Shown here: piece by piece, positions 17,667 through 26,955 of the stretch | Numbering within the stretch: the first letter of the stretch is position 1 | Layout of the letters: every line of letters begins with the position of its first letter | Source of the DNA: Alteromonas oceanisediminis | GTDB lineage: Bacteria; Pseudomonadota; Gammaproteobacteria; Enterobacterales; Alteromonadaceae | NCBI RefSeq assembly: GCF_018474025.1 | Contig: NZ_JAHCTA010000005.1 | Location: forward strand, 186,001 to 250,000 | Direction of reading: 5' to 3' | Length of the DNA: 64,000 bases | Position numbers and translations under genes: made by a program | The notes under the pieces: generated by a model | The model's database searches: none | Seen by the model: only the letters and a program-made list of their open reading frames with translations | What the model was told of the DNA's origin: nothing

Positions 17667-18773
17667 ATGAAATTGGTTCACATCAGTGTGTTCATTATTG
17701 TCACTTTCACCTTACTGGCTGGATGTTCTCAACCAGAACAAGCGCAACAACCCCCGCAGGCACCACAGGTTGACGTTGCGAATCCCATCAGCGCCACCAT
17801 CACGCAGTGGGACGAATACTCAGGGCGCTTTGAAGCTGTCAGCGAGGTCGAAATACGTGCGCGCGTTAGCGGCTATGTGGATTCAGTCAATTTTCGGGAT
17901 GGTCAGCAGGTGGAAAAAGGCCATGTGTTGTTCGTGATCGATCAGCGGCCCTTCAAGATTGCCTTAAACAGTGCTCAGGCACGCTACGACCTCGCCAAAA
18001 AAGAGCTTGACCGAGGTCAGGATTTACGTGCAAAAAATTCAATCTCTCAGGAAGAGGTCGATCGTCGTTTTAGTGAGTTTCAGCAAGCGAATGCCGCGCT
18101 GGAAGCGGCCAAGTTGGATATGGAGTTTACCGAGGTGCGCTCGCCAATCAGTGGTTTGGTGAGCCGCGACTATGTCAATGTCGGTAATCTTATTTCGGCA
18201 GAATCAGCCACGCTGCTGACGACGGTTGTGTCGGTTGACCCCATTCATTTCTATTTTGAGGCCGGTGAAAATGAGTTCTTAAAGTATTCCCGATTTACGC
18301 AGAGTGATGAACGGAAAAGTTCGCGCAACACGCCCAATCCAGTGCGCATAAAGTTACAGGACGAAACAGAGTACTCGCATACAGGTGTGATGGATTTTGT
18401 AGACAATCGAATTGACCGCAGTACAGGTACGATACAGGGCCGAGCGATACTAGATAATTCTGATGGGTTGATTTTACCCGGTGTTTTTGGGCGCATAGAA
18501 CTGTTGGCGCGAGAGAATGTGGATGTGATGCTATTGCCCGACACGGCCATTGGGAGCGATCAATCACGTAAATTTGTGTACGTCGTGGGGCAAGATAATG
18601 TGTTTGCGCGCAAATACGTATCCATTGGTGACTTACACACGCCTGAACTGCGGGTGATCAATTCGGGTTTAACCGCCAGCGATCGCGTTGTGGTCAACGG
18701 TTTGATGCGCGCGCGTGATGGTATGGCGGTAGAACCGCAGACAGTTTCGCTTGCCGACCAGTATCGCTGGTAG
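17667..18773 (+). CDS. RND efflux periplasmic adaptor (membrane fusion lipoprotein)
   Basis: A 368-residue AcrA/MexA-type adaptor joining the inner-membrane pump to an outer-membrane channel. A lipobox LLAGC places the lipidated cysteine at C20. The lipoyl half-motif EVEIRARVSGYVDSVNFRDGQQVEKGHVLFVIDQRPF is followed by an alpha-hairpin (about 85-140), then LDMEFTEVRSPISGLVSRDYVNVGNL and the beta-barrel / membrane-proximal parts (DRVVVNGLMRARDGMAV). A good AAAGGA site precedes the ATG. The pump gene follows after nine bases. No regulator or TolC-type channel lies beside it, so a distant channel must be shared. Confidence 0.93.
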   Translation: MKLVHISVFIIVTFTLLAGCSQPEQAQQPPQAPQVDVANPISATITQWDEYSGRFEAVSEVEIRARVSGYVDSVNFRDGQQVEKGHVLFVIDQRPFKIALNSAQARYDLAKKELDRGQDLRAKNSISQEEVDRRFSEFQQANAALEAAKLDMEFTEVRSPISGLVSRDYVNVGNLISAESATLLTTVVSVDPIHFYFEAGENEFLKYSRFTQSDERKSSRNTPNPVRIKLQDETEYSHTGVMDFVDNRIDRSTGTIQGRAILDNSDGLILPGVFGRIELLARENVDVMLLPDTAIGSDQSRKFVYVVGQDNVFARKYVSIGDLHTPELRVINSGLTASDRVVVNGLMRARDGMAVEPQTVSLADQYRW

Positions 18774-18782
18774 GGCATTTAC

Positions 18783-21700
18783 ATGAATATTTCTCACTTT
18801 TTTATTGATCGTCCTAAATTCGCCAGTGTGCTGGCGATTATCGTGTTAATTGTTGGCGGCTTGTCGTACTTCTCGCTACCGATTGAGCAGTATCCGCAAG
18901 TCGCGCCACCCACCATTCAAGTTGCCGCGACCTATCCTGGCGCAAATGCGCAAATCGCCGCTGACACGGTAGCGACGCCGCTTGAGCAAGAAATTAACGG
19001 CGTAGAAGACATGCTGTATCTGTCGTCGCAGTCAACGGCAGATGGGCGCGTGACCATTACGGTAACCTTCAAGCTCGGCACTGACTTGGATAAAGCACAG
19101 GTTCAGGTGCAAAACCGCGTCGCTATTGCAGAGCCTCGCTTACCGGAACAAGTGCGGCGTCTGGGCATTACCACGAAGAAAAACTCGCCTGATCTGATGA
19201 TGGTGGTGAATATGTACTCACCCAACGGGACATATGACCAAACCTACATTGCCAACTACGTCACGCTGCAGGTTAAAGACCGATTAACACGGCTTGACGG
19301 CGTGGGTGACATTCTCCTATTTGGTGCCAGTCAATATTCAATGCGTGTGTGGCTTGATCCGGATCGTATCGCCTCTGTCGATATGACCGCCGCCGAAGTG
19401 ATCGGGGCATTGCGCGGCCAGAACGTGCAGGTCGCCAGTGGTACGCTAAATCAAGCTCCGGTCACTAACGGTCAGACCGCGTTTGAAGTGTCTGTGCAAA
19501 CCCAAGGCCGCTTGATTGAGCCGGAGCAGTTTGAACGTGTCATTATCAAGAACGATGATGGCCGTATTGTCAGGCTGTCTGATGTTGGCCGGGTTGAATT
19601 AGGCGCAGAGAGCTATGCAACGCGCGGCTATCTGGGGCGCGACAGCGCAATAGCAATGCCAATTTTCCAACGCCCTGGCTCCAACGCGCTGGAAACCGCC
19701 GAAGGTATTCAGCAAGCTATGGCTGAGTTGGCGGAGCGTTTTCCACCTGATTTAGTGTATGAAATTGTCTATAACCCTACTGAATTTATTCGCTCATCGG
19801 TTGATGCAGTAGAACTGACTATCTACGAAGCTATCGCGCTGGTGGTGTTGGTTATCATGGTATTTTTACAAAATTGGCGCGCAGCATTGATCCCGATTTT
19901 GGCAATACCCATCTCATTGGTGGGCACATTCGCGGTGATGAATGCCTTTGGATTTTCACTCAATAATTTAACGTTGTTTGGGTTGGTGCTCGCCATCGGG
20001 ATTGTTGTCGATGACGCAATTGTGGTGGTCGAAAACATGGAACGTTTGATGGCGGACGGCATGGGGCCCTTGCGGGCTGCCCGTGAGACCATGACTGAAG
20101 TGGGTGGCGCACTGGTTGCAATGGGGCTGGTGTTAGTCGCTGTATTTTTGCCTACTGCCTTTGTCGGGGGGATCTCGGGGCAATTTTACACTCAGTTTGC
20201 CGTGACTATTGCCGTGGCGACGCTAATTTCTGTGTTGGTATCATTAATTCTCAGCCCTGCGCTAGCCGCTTTATTGTTCAAACCGCATGCACAGAAAAAG
20301 CAGCGAACTAACCCTATTGCGAAGCTGATGCACGGCTTCAATTTTCTCATGGACAAGACCTCAAGTGCGTATGGGCGTTTAGTCTGCCGCCTCGTGCGGT
20401 TAGGCGCGATCGCGCTGGTCGTTTATGCAGGATTAATGATACTCACCGCCGTGCAGTTTAACCGAGTCCCTGCGGGATTTATCCCAGCGCAGGACCAAGG
20501 GTATTTGATTGTGAGCATCCAGCTACCGCCTGGCGCTTCTCTCGAACGCACTGATGAAGTCGTTAAGCGTGCGATTGACAAACTACTGGCTATCGACGGT
20601 ATCGACAATTCGGTTGGCTTTACCGGGTTTTCTGGGGCTACTTTCACCAACGCGTCTAACGCGGCCGCTATCTTTCCGACCTTAGCGAGCTTTGACGATC
20701 GCATTGCCAAGGGCATCGAGTTTGATTCACTGGTCAATCAGGTACGCGCTGAGATGACGTCTATCAAGGAAGCCTTCGTAGTGGTTATACCACCGCCCGC
20801 GGTGAGGGGTGTCGGCAACGGTGGTGGCTTTAAAATGATGCTACAAGACACCCGTGGGCGAGGGCTGGGCGTGCTTGAAGGCGCAATGTGGCAATTGGCC
20901 GGTGCGGCGAATCAAGCACCGGCGACGACGTCAGTATTCAGTTTTTTCGAAACCAGTACACCACAACTGTTTGCTGATATTGACCGTGAACGCGCTGAAA
21001 AGCTGGGTGTGCCAGTGTCTGAAGTATTTAACGCGTTGGAAATTTATCTGGGCAGTGCCTTTGTGAATGATTTTAACTATCTGGGTAGAACCTTCCGGGT
21101 AACGGCTCAGGCTGATGCGCCGTATCGGATGTCGGCGGAAGATATTAATCGTATACGTGTGCGCAATGCGGAAGGTGACATGGTGCCACTCAGTTCTATA
21201 GCAACCTTTGACTATCGCTCAGGTCCATCGCGCGTACCGCGTTACAACTTGTACCCTGCGGCTGACTTAATCGGTGACACCGCGCCGGGCTACAGCTCTG
21301 GCGAAGCGATTGCGACGATGGAACGCTTAGCCGCAGACATTCTGCCCGACGGTATCAGTTACGAATGGACGGAGCTGGCCTACCAGCAAAAACAAGCTGG
21401 CAACACGGGTATGTTTGCGTTTGCTTTTGCGGTGTTATTTGTATATTTGCTGCTGGTTGCCCTGTATGAAAGCTGGACTACACCGCTGGCGGTCGTGTTG
21501 ATTGTACCCATGTGCTTGCTTAGCGCAATTACTGGCGTAAGCATGATGGGCATGGACAACAATATTCTGACGCAGGTGGGCTTGATCGTGTTAGTCGGTT
21601 TAGCCAGTAAGAATGCGATATTGATTGTCGAGTTCGCGCGTCAGCAAGAGCAGAACGGTGTGCCCTTATACAAAGCTGCCTCTGATGCGGCTAGCTTGAG

Positions 21701-21956
21701 GTTGCGCCCCATTCTCATGACATCGTTCGCTTTTATTCTGGGCGTAGTGCCCTTGGTACTGGCGTCTGGCGCGGGGGCTGAAATGCGCCAGGCTCTGGGT
21801 GTCGCGGTGTTCTTCGGCATGCTGGGCGTGACCCTGTTTGGCTTGATATTTACGCCTATTTTTTACGTGTTATGCCGCCGACTTTCTATGTGGGTAAAAG
21901 GTGAAAAGCTGGATACCACTGACTGTGGAGAAGCTGAGCCTGCCACTCGCCAGTAG
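18783..21956 (+). CDS. RND multidrug efflux permease (HAE1, AcrB-like)
   Basis: A 1057-residue inner-membrane proton antiporter. The N-terminus MNISHFFIDRPKFASVLAIIVLIVGGLSYFSLPIEQYPQVAPPTI is classic HAE1. TM4 holds the proton-relay aspartate pair in GLVLAIGIVVDDAIVVVENMER. TM10 holds the partner lysine in VGLIVLVGLASKNAILIVEFAR. The two large periplasmic loops include GFTGFSGATFTNASNAAAIF and PRYNLYPAADLIGDTAPGYSSGEA. Length and arrangement are normal for the family. It is co-transcribed with the adaptor and exports drugs, bile-like compounds or metabolites; the substrate cannot be told from sequence. Confidence 0.95.
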   Translation: MNISHFFIDRPKFASVLAIIVLIVGGLSYFSLPIEQYPQVAPPTIQVAATYPGANAQIAADTVATPLEQEINGVEDMLYLSSQSTADGRVTITVTFKLGTDLDKAQVQVQNRVAIAEPRLPEQVRRLGITTKKNSPDLMMVVNMYSPNGTYDQTYIANYVTLQVKDRLTRLDGVGDILLFGASQYSMRVWLDPDRIASVDMTAAEVIGALRGQNVQVASGTLNQAPVTNGQTAFEVSVQTQGRLIEPEQFERVIIKNDDGRIVRLSDVGRVELGAESYATRGYLGRDSAIAMPIFQRPGSNALETAEGIQQAMAELAERFPPDLVYEIVYNPTEFIRSSVDAVELTIYEAIALVVLVIMVFLQNWRAALIPILAIPISLVGTFAVMNAFGFSLNNLTLFGLVLAIGIVVDDAIVVVENMERLMADGMGPLRAARETMTEVGGALVAMGLVLVAVFLPTAFVGGISGQFYTQFAVTIAVATLISVLVSLILSPALAALLFKPHAQKKQRTNPIAKLMHGFNFLMDKTSSAYGRLVCRLVRLGAIALVVYAGLMILTAVQFNRVPAGFIPAQDQGYLIVSIQLPPGASLERTDEVVKRAIDKLLAIDGIDNSVGFTGFSGATFTNASNAAAIFPTLASFDDRIAKGIEFDSLVNQVRAEMTSIKEAFVVVIPPPAVRGVGNGGGFKMMLQDTRGRGLGVLEGAMWQLAGAANQAPATTSVFSFFETSTPQLFADIDRERAEKLGVPVSEVFNALEIYLGSAFVNDFNYLGRTFRVTAQADAPYRMSAEDINRIRVRNAEGDMVPLSSIATFDYRSGPSRVPRYNLYPAADLIGDTAPGYSSGEAIATMERLAADILPDGISYEWTELAYQQKQAGNTGMFAFAFAVLFVYLLLVALYESWTTPLAVVLIVPMCLLSAITGVSMMGMDNNILTQVGLIVLVGLASKNAILIVEFARQQEQNGVPLYKAASDAASLRLRPILMTSFAFILGVVPLVLASGAGAEMRQALGVAVFFGMLGVTLFGLIFTPIFYVLCRRLSMWVKGEKLDTTDCGEAEPATRQ

Positions 21957-21976
21957 TTAGTTAACCTGAATTTGGG

Positions 21977-22591
21977 TTATTTAAGCAGATGGGCATCGAA
22001 AAGGTGCCCTAGCTTCTCCGTTTTGGTGCGAAGATAATGTTTGTTATCATCTGTCATGCCGTGATCAATCGGTTTACGCTCAACGATATTGATGCCTAAA
22101 TCACTTAAGGCGGCCGCTTTTCGCGGATTATTCGTCATCAAAACGACATTTTTGACGTTCAGTGTCTCAAGCATAAAACCGCAAATCGAATACTCTCTGA
22201 GATCAGCATCGAACCCCAAATGCAGATTCGCTTCCACGGTATCCATGCCAGTGTCTTGTAGTTGGTAAGCTTTTATCTTGTTAAGCAAACCGATACCCCG
22301 CCCTTCCTGACGCAGATAAAGCAAAACGCCCTTGCCATGCTCGACAATATTTTGCAGGGCTTTTTCAAGTTGGAAACCGCAATCACAACGAGTGCTAAAC
22401 AATGCATCACCGGTTAAACACTCGGAATGCACTCGCATCAAAACATTGTCATCGGGTTGCCAGTCGCCATACGACAATGCAACGTGTTCCTGACCGCTAT
22501 GTTCAACAAAACCATGAATGCGAAATTCACCGAAGCGAGTGGGCAGCTTTGCAGCGCTGATATATTCAAATTGGGGGCGCGATTCTTTCAT
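21977..22591 (-). CDS. ribA: GTP cyclohydrolase II
   Basis: A 204-residue cytosolic enzyme of riboflavin synthesis, converting GTP to 2,5-diamino-6-ribosylamino-4-pyrimidinone 5'-phosphate, formate and pyrophosphate. The zinc site is ECLTGDALFSTRCDCG (three cysteines). LYLRQEGRGIGLLNKIKAYQLQD is the GTP/catalytic segment and LMTNNPRKAAALSDLGI is also conserved. Length is close to the E. coli protein (196). The ATG at 22591 is chosen; an in-frame GTG at 22606 would add five residues. It stands alone with no ribB fusion. No FMN riboswitch is visible in the short upstream gap. Confidence 0.95.
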   Translation of the reverse strand: MKESRPQFEYISAAKLPTRFGEFRIHGFVEHSGQEHVALSYGDWQPDDNVLMRVHSECLTGDALFSTRCDCGFQLEKALQNIVEHGKGVLLYLRQEGRGIGLLNKIKAYQLQDTGMDTVEANLHLGFDADLREYSICGFMLETLNVKNVVLMTNNPRKAAALSDLGINIVERKPIDHGMTDDNKHYLRTKTEKLGHLFDAHLLK

Positions 22592-22687
22592 TTTATTCTC
22601 GTTCACTGAAGCGTGCAGTGTACACCACTTGAAAACCTGTCCCTAATGTTGGGATGGAATACGCTAAAACAAGCGGCTTCTGACAGG

Positions 22688-25579
22688 TTAGGTACGCGGT
22701 GAGTTGTGGTCAAAAGGGGCAAACTCAAGCAACGGCTGCGGTGTTGCAATACCATAGCCTTGAGCAAAGTCGACCCCCATTTTGCCGAGTTGAACCTTGA
22801 TTTCGCTGCTTTCAACAAATTCCGCGACCGTTTGCATACCGATCGCTTTAGCCACATCGTTAATCGAACTGACCATCGCCATATCAATTGGATCCGTTAG
22901 CATGTCGCGCACAAAACCCCCATCAATTTTAACATATTGAACGGGCAACTGTTTTAAATAGCCATACGACGAAAATCCACTGCCAAAATCATCTAAGGCA
23001 AAAGTGCAGCCCAATTGGCTAAAGGTTTTGATGAACTCCAACGTTTCATCCATCTTGATGATGGCCATCCCTTCCGTGATTTCAAAACAAATTTTGCTGT
23101 AAGACACGCCAAACTTTTCAAACGCATTTAACACAAAAAGTTTAAAATCGCGATCGGCAAGCGACTGACCACACAGATTAATATTACATTTTATGAGACT
23201 TTGCTGATGCTCACTGTTGGCGCCAAGCCACTGAAAATAATGATGGATAACCCAGCGATCGATTTTGGCACCCAGTGAATAACGCTCAGCAGCAGGTAAA
23301 AAAGCGCCAGGAGGCACCATGTCACCGTCGGAGGGCTGCATGCGTAAAAGCAGTTCGTATCGGTGCCCTTGCACCGACTCGTGTAGCGGCTGGTAGTGTT
23401 GGTAGTACAGGCAGAATCGGTCTGTTTCCAGCGCCGTGTTGATATGTTCCAGCCAGTTTAATTCGTTCTCGTAACGTTTGGTACTGACGTCATCCTGAGA
23501 ATAACGGTGAATTTGGTTTCGCCCACGTTCTTTGGCGATATAGCAGGCAGCATCGGCCATACTCATCATTTGCTCTGGAGAACCGATATGCGGCGCTCGT
23601 TCGACTAAACCGATACTCACTCCCAACGAAAAAACACGGTTTTCCCACATAAACCGAAAGTCAGATACGACATTAAGTAAACGATTGGCCAATAAAAATG
23701 CTTCATCACTACTGGCATCAGCCATTAACACCCCAAACTCGTCGCCGCCCAGTCGCGATAGCAAACCTTTCTTCCCCACGCATTCATCGATTAAGTGGGC
23801 CAATTGCTGCAACAGCACATCGCCCGCTTTGTGCCCGCAGGTATCGTTGACCACTTTGAATTGATCGAGATCGAGATACAACATGGTGAGTGGCGCATGC
23901 TCGCGAAAGGGCCGTTGTAAACGACGCTGTAACTGGCGCTCAAATTCACGCCGGTTGTACACGCCGGTGAGTGAGTCATGCGTGGCTAAATATTCAAGGC
24001 TGATATTTGATTGCTTTCGTTCGGTAACATCAAATATCGACCCATACAAGAATGTACGTTCACCATCACTGTGCAGTTGGCAAGACAATGAAAACCAGAA
24101 TTCTGTTCCGTCTTTTCTGCGGCCTTTGAATTCTCTGCCTAAGACGGATTTTTTCTCCAGCAATTCACCGATAAGCACATCGCGGTCATTTTTATTCGCG
24201 TAAAACTCATTGGTATTGTTAATGCTGCTCAGCATGTCGGATTCGCTATCGTAGCCGAACAACTGCCACATCGCTGGGTTGACCGACACTAAATCCCCGG
24301 TCGGTGTCGAGGTGTACAATCCCTCGGCTGAATTCCGGAACAGCTGGTAAAACTGTTTGAGGCTATCAATTCTTTCTTCCTGCTTTGATTGCTCAAAGCG
24401 GAGGATGACTTTTTCATTGGCTTCAATGGCAACGCCGATACACATCATGCTCAGGATGCTGAGCACAACAACAATGGCAATAATGACTGAACTTGGGTAG
24501 CTGCCATCGGTAAAGTAATACAGATCGATGCTGCTAGCACAGACTAAACACAACCAACCCAGTAAATAGATTTTACTGGGGCTGCTACTAAAGCGGTTGC
24601 GGTAATGAATAGCCATCAATGACTGGCTTATGATGCATAAGCCGATGACAACAATATTTGTTTGGATCAACCACTGCGACTCGCCAAATATCGAGTTGAC
24701 AGCGATGAACGTGGGTAAACTGTAGGATATAAGGCGTAAAACTTTGGGCGTATTGGCAAACAGATTGCGCGACACTTTCGCCATGCTAAACATCAGCATC
24801 GCCAGTAGCAGGCCATTAAGAGGGGTATTCAGCGAGGTTATTTGGCTGAGTTGGCCAATAAACCCTTCGATATTCAGCACCGCCAACAGTAAGCTTAAAC
24901 ATGTCACCGAAAACCAAAAACGCACAGAGCTACGCAGTAACGAGTAAGTCACTAAGAAGTACAGTGTGAATACAAACAGTGCACCGATGAAACAACCAAA
25001 TAAAACTTGCTGTGCTTGTTCTTGTGCAAGCCATATTTCAGCTTGATACACGGAAACCGGCAACAACAAATGACCATCATCGGCAACCCGGATGTAGACG
25101 CTAACCTGATCGCGCGGCATCACGGAAAACGGCAGCACGAAATGGCGGTGGTCAATGGGGCGAAGCGCAAAGTCGCGAGAACTACCGGTTAAGAATGACT
25201 GCACAATGCGATTCTTGTCATCCAGCACAAACACATCGATGGCATTCACCGAAGGTTCAGCGATGGTGAGCAATAAATTGGCTTCGAAGTTTGTGTCATT
25301 ACGCAAAGACGTTCTGATCCACAGACGCTGGTCGTCGCTCAAAGGGTCAGTTGACCAGCGAGGTTGCCAGTCAGAACGAATTTTCACATCACTGAGCTGG
25401 ATCTGAGCTGGTGAGCGCAAAGACTCAGATGCATTTCGCAATGATTGCTGTGAGAAATCATCAGTTATGTGAATATGAGCTGGTGTATCTTGCGCCGATG
25501 CAAGTGGCGCAGTGAGACACGCGACAAATACTAAAACCCAAAAGCCACTTAGCCACTGCTGCAGAGTATGCTGACTCAA
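22688..25579 (-). CDS. membrane c-di-GMP enzyme: 7TM-DISM sensor, PAS, GGDEF, EAL
   Basis: A 963-residue protein. A signal peptide (ending LTAPLASAQ) leads into a periplasmic 7TMR-DISM extracellular domain (about 30-175), seven membrane helices (about 185-390) and a PAS domain (DSLKQFYQLFRNSAEGLYTSTPTGDLVSVNPAMWQLFGYD…). Then come a GGDEF domain with intact LSRLGGDEF and an EAL domain. The EAL signature is YELLLRM (Glu kept), and CFEITEG, ALDDFGSGFSSYGYLK, VKIDGGFV and QTVAEFVE carry the other catalytic positions. No RxxD inhibition site precedes GGDEF (residues there are GKKG). Both synthase and phosphodiesterase activity are possible. The start is TTG at 25579 because it gives the signal peptide directly. 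Confidence 0.9.
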   Translation of the reverse strand: MSQHTLQQWLSGFWVLVFVACLTAPLASAQDTPAHIHITDDFSQQSLRNASESLRSPAQIQLSDVKIRSDWQPRWSTDPLSDDQRLWIRTSLRNDTNFEANLLLTIAEPSVNAIDVFVLDDKNRIVQSFLTGSSRDFALRPIDHRHFVLPFSVMPRDQVSVYIRVADDGHLLLPVSVYQAEIWLAQEQAQQVLFGCFIGALFVFTLYFLVTYSLLRSSVRFWFSVTCLSLLLAVLNIEGFIGQLSQITSLNTPLNGLLLAMLMFSMAKVSRNLFANTPKVLRLISYSLPTFIAVNSIFGESQWLIQTNIVVIGLCIISQSLMAIHYRNRFSSSPSKIYLLGWLCLVCASSIDLYYFTDGSYPSSVIIAIVVVLSILSMMCIGVAIEANEKVILRFEQSKQEERIDSLKQFYQLFRNSAEGLYTSTPTGDLVSVNPAMWQLFGYDSESDMLSSINNTNEFYANKNDRDVLIGELLEKKSVLGREFKGRRKDGTEFWFSLSCQLHSDGERTFLYGSIFDVTERKQSNISLEYLATHDSLTGVYNRREFERQLQRRLQRPFREHAPLTMLYLDLDQFKVVNDTCGHKAGDVLLQQLAHLIDECVGKKGLLSRLGGDEFGVLMADASSDEAFLLANRLLNVVSDFRFMWENRVFSLGVSIGLVERAPHIGSPEQMMSMADAACYIAKERGRNQIHRYSQDDVSTKRYENELNWLEHINTALETDRFCLYYQHYQPLHESVQGHRYELLLRMQPSDGDMVPPGAFLPAAERYSLGAKIDRWVIHHYFQWLGANSEHQQSLIKCNINLCGQSLADRDFKLFVLNAFEKFGVSYSKICFEITEGMAIIKMDETLEFIKTFSQLGCTFALDDFGSGFSSYGYLKQLPVQYVKIDGGFVRDMLTDPIDMAMVSSINDVAKAIGMQTVAEFVESSEIKVQLGKMGVDFAQGYGIATPQPLLEFAPFDHNSPRT

Positions 25580-25856
25580 AGTGATGACAACCTGTAAAAA
25601 CGAGCTGATTTTGACTAATACTAGCGGGTGTTGAGATTAACTGCTACAACTGAGCGCTATCCCATTGCTTTCAGATGGGGGCGAGTGGCTCCATTGGTTT
25701 ACATGCGCGTTAAAGATGATAACAACGCAACACCCACTGCGGGCTAGATAAGCGTTGCACAGCTACCAGTGAGGTAAGTGCTTGCAATTGCTCAGCGTAA
25801 GCGTAGCTTAATTGCATTATTACCGTCGTTTTTGTCGAATCGAATAAGGAATAGGT

Positions 25857-26198
25857 ATGCGCCGTTTTTGCTTTTCACGTACGTTTACTAATTTGATGGC
25901 TGTCGTAGGCTGCATTTTATTGAGTCACTCCTCCGCCAGCGCCGGAGATGCGCAGGCTGGCAAAGAACGCGCTGTCGTGTGTGCAGCCTGCCATGGAGTG
26001 GATGGTATTTCAATCATACCGATGTACCCTAATCTCGCCGGCCAAAAAGAACTGTACTTAATTGATGCGCTGAAAGCCTATCGAAGTGGCATGAGAAAGC
26101 ATATGCTAATGACGCCCCAAGCGGCGGCTCTGAGCGACAAAGACATCGAAAATCTCGCCGCTTATTATACCAGTTTAGGCAATAAGCCAGTTGAATAG
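25857..26198 (+). CDS. small periplasmic class I cytochrome c
   Basis: A 113-residue monoheme cytochrome. A signal peptide (about residues 1-30, ending HSSASA) is followed by [12 protein letters not shown] with the CxxCH heme site, and a methionine ligand probably in [27 protein letters not shown] closes the fold. The c-553/c4-like size suggests an electron shuttle. AAGGAATAGGT just ahead of the ATG is a strong ribosome site. About 275 bases upstream lie between it and the divergent c-di-GMP gene, with no other feature seen. The glutathione transferase follows in the same direction. Confidence 0.92.
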   Translation: MRRFCFSRTFTNLMAVVGCILLSHSSASAGDAQAGKERAVVCAACHGVDGISIIPMYPNLAGQKELYLIDALKAYRSGMRKHMLMTPQAAALSDKDIENLAAYYTSLGNKPVE

Positions 26199-26280
26199 AG
26201 TGAATTAGTCTAACGCAATGTAAACCGAACAGTCGGCGAGCCTGTATGCATAGCATGTTAACTATTAACAAGGTCTCTCA

Positions 26281-26955
26281 ATGCTGGTTCTTCATTATTT
26301 AAACAACTCCCGTTCTCAACGTATTCTCTGGTTGCTGGAGGAGTTAAATGTACCCTATGAGTTAAAGGTATATCAGAGAGACCCGAAAACCAATCTGGCT
26401 CCCAGCCAATTAAAGCTCGTGCACCCACTTGGCAAGTCACCGGTGTTGACCGATGGCGACGCCACCATTGCTGAGTCGGGCAATATTATCGATTATTTAT
26501 TACAACGTTACTCGAATAACGCGAGCGATGACGTGAATACCCACCCGAGTGACAAAGAAAAACAAGAACACTCATTCTGGTTGCATTACTCAGAAGGCAG
26601 TTTTATGCCCCCTTTGGTCGCCAAAATGGTGCTAGACAAAGGGCGCGCGAAAGCCAGTCCTTTTTTCGTTAAGTTCATTGTCAACAAATTTGTTGATGCG
26701 GTGATGGACGCCTATTTCGGTCCTAATATCGCTGCCAATCTTGAGTACGTAGAACGGCACTTAATCGATAGGCAATGGTTTGTCGGTGATGCGCTTGGAG
26801 CCGCAGACTTTCAAATGAGCTTTCCTCTCGAAGCGGTTGTCGCCAGACAAGGGCGTGATCGATTCCCTGCAATTACCGCGTTTGTGGACCGAGTCCATCA
26901 ACGGCCCGCTTATAAAGCAGCGTTGAAGAAAGCGCCCAAATACGATTACGCATAG
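26281..26955 (+). CDS. glutathione S-transferase
   Basis: A 224-residue cytosolic GST. The thioredoxin-fold N-terminus ([33 protein letters not shown]) has the expected NSRSQR catalytic turn. [30 protein letters not shown] holds the cis-proline and the glutathione-binding ES pair. The helical C-domain ends with [20 protein letters not shown] is seven bases before the ATG. Its last ten bases overlap the 3' end of recQ on the other strand. The class is uncertain and substrates are unknown. Confidence 0.92.
   Translation: MLVLHYLNNSRSQRILWLLEELNVPYELKVYQRDPKTNLAPSQLKLVHPLGKSPVLTDGDATIAESGNIIDYLLQRYSNNASDDVNTHPSDKEKQEHSFWLHYSEGSFMPPLVAKMVLDKGRAKASPFFVKFIVNKFVDAVMDAYFGPNIAANLEYVERHLIDRQWFVGDALGAADFQMSFPLEAVVARQGRDRFPAITAFVDRVHQRPAYKAALKKAPKYDYA

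Noticed and set aside
22592-22687. FMN riboswitch ahead of ribA
   Set aside because: The gap is under 100 bases and lacks the conserved RFN elements.
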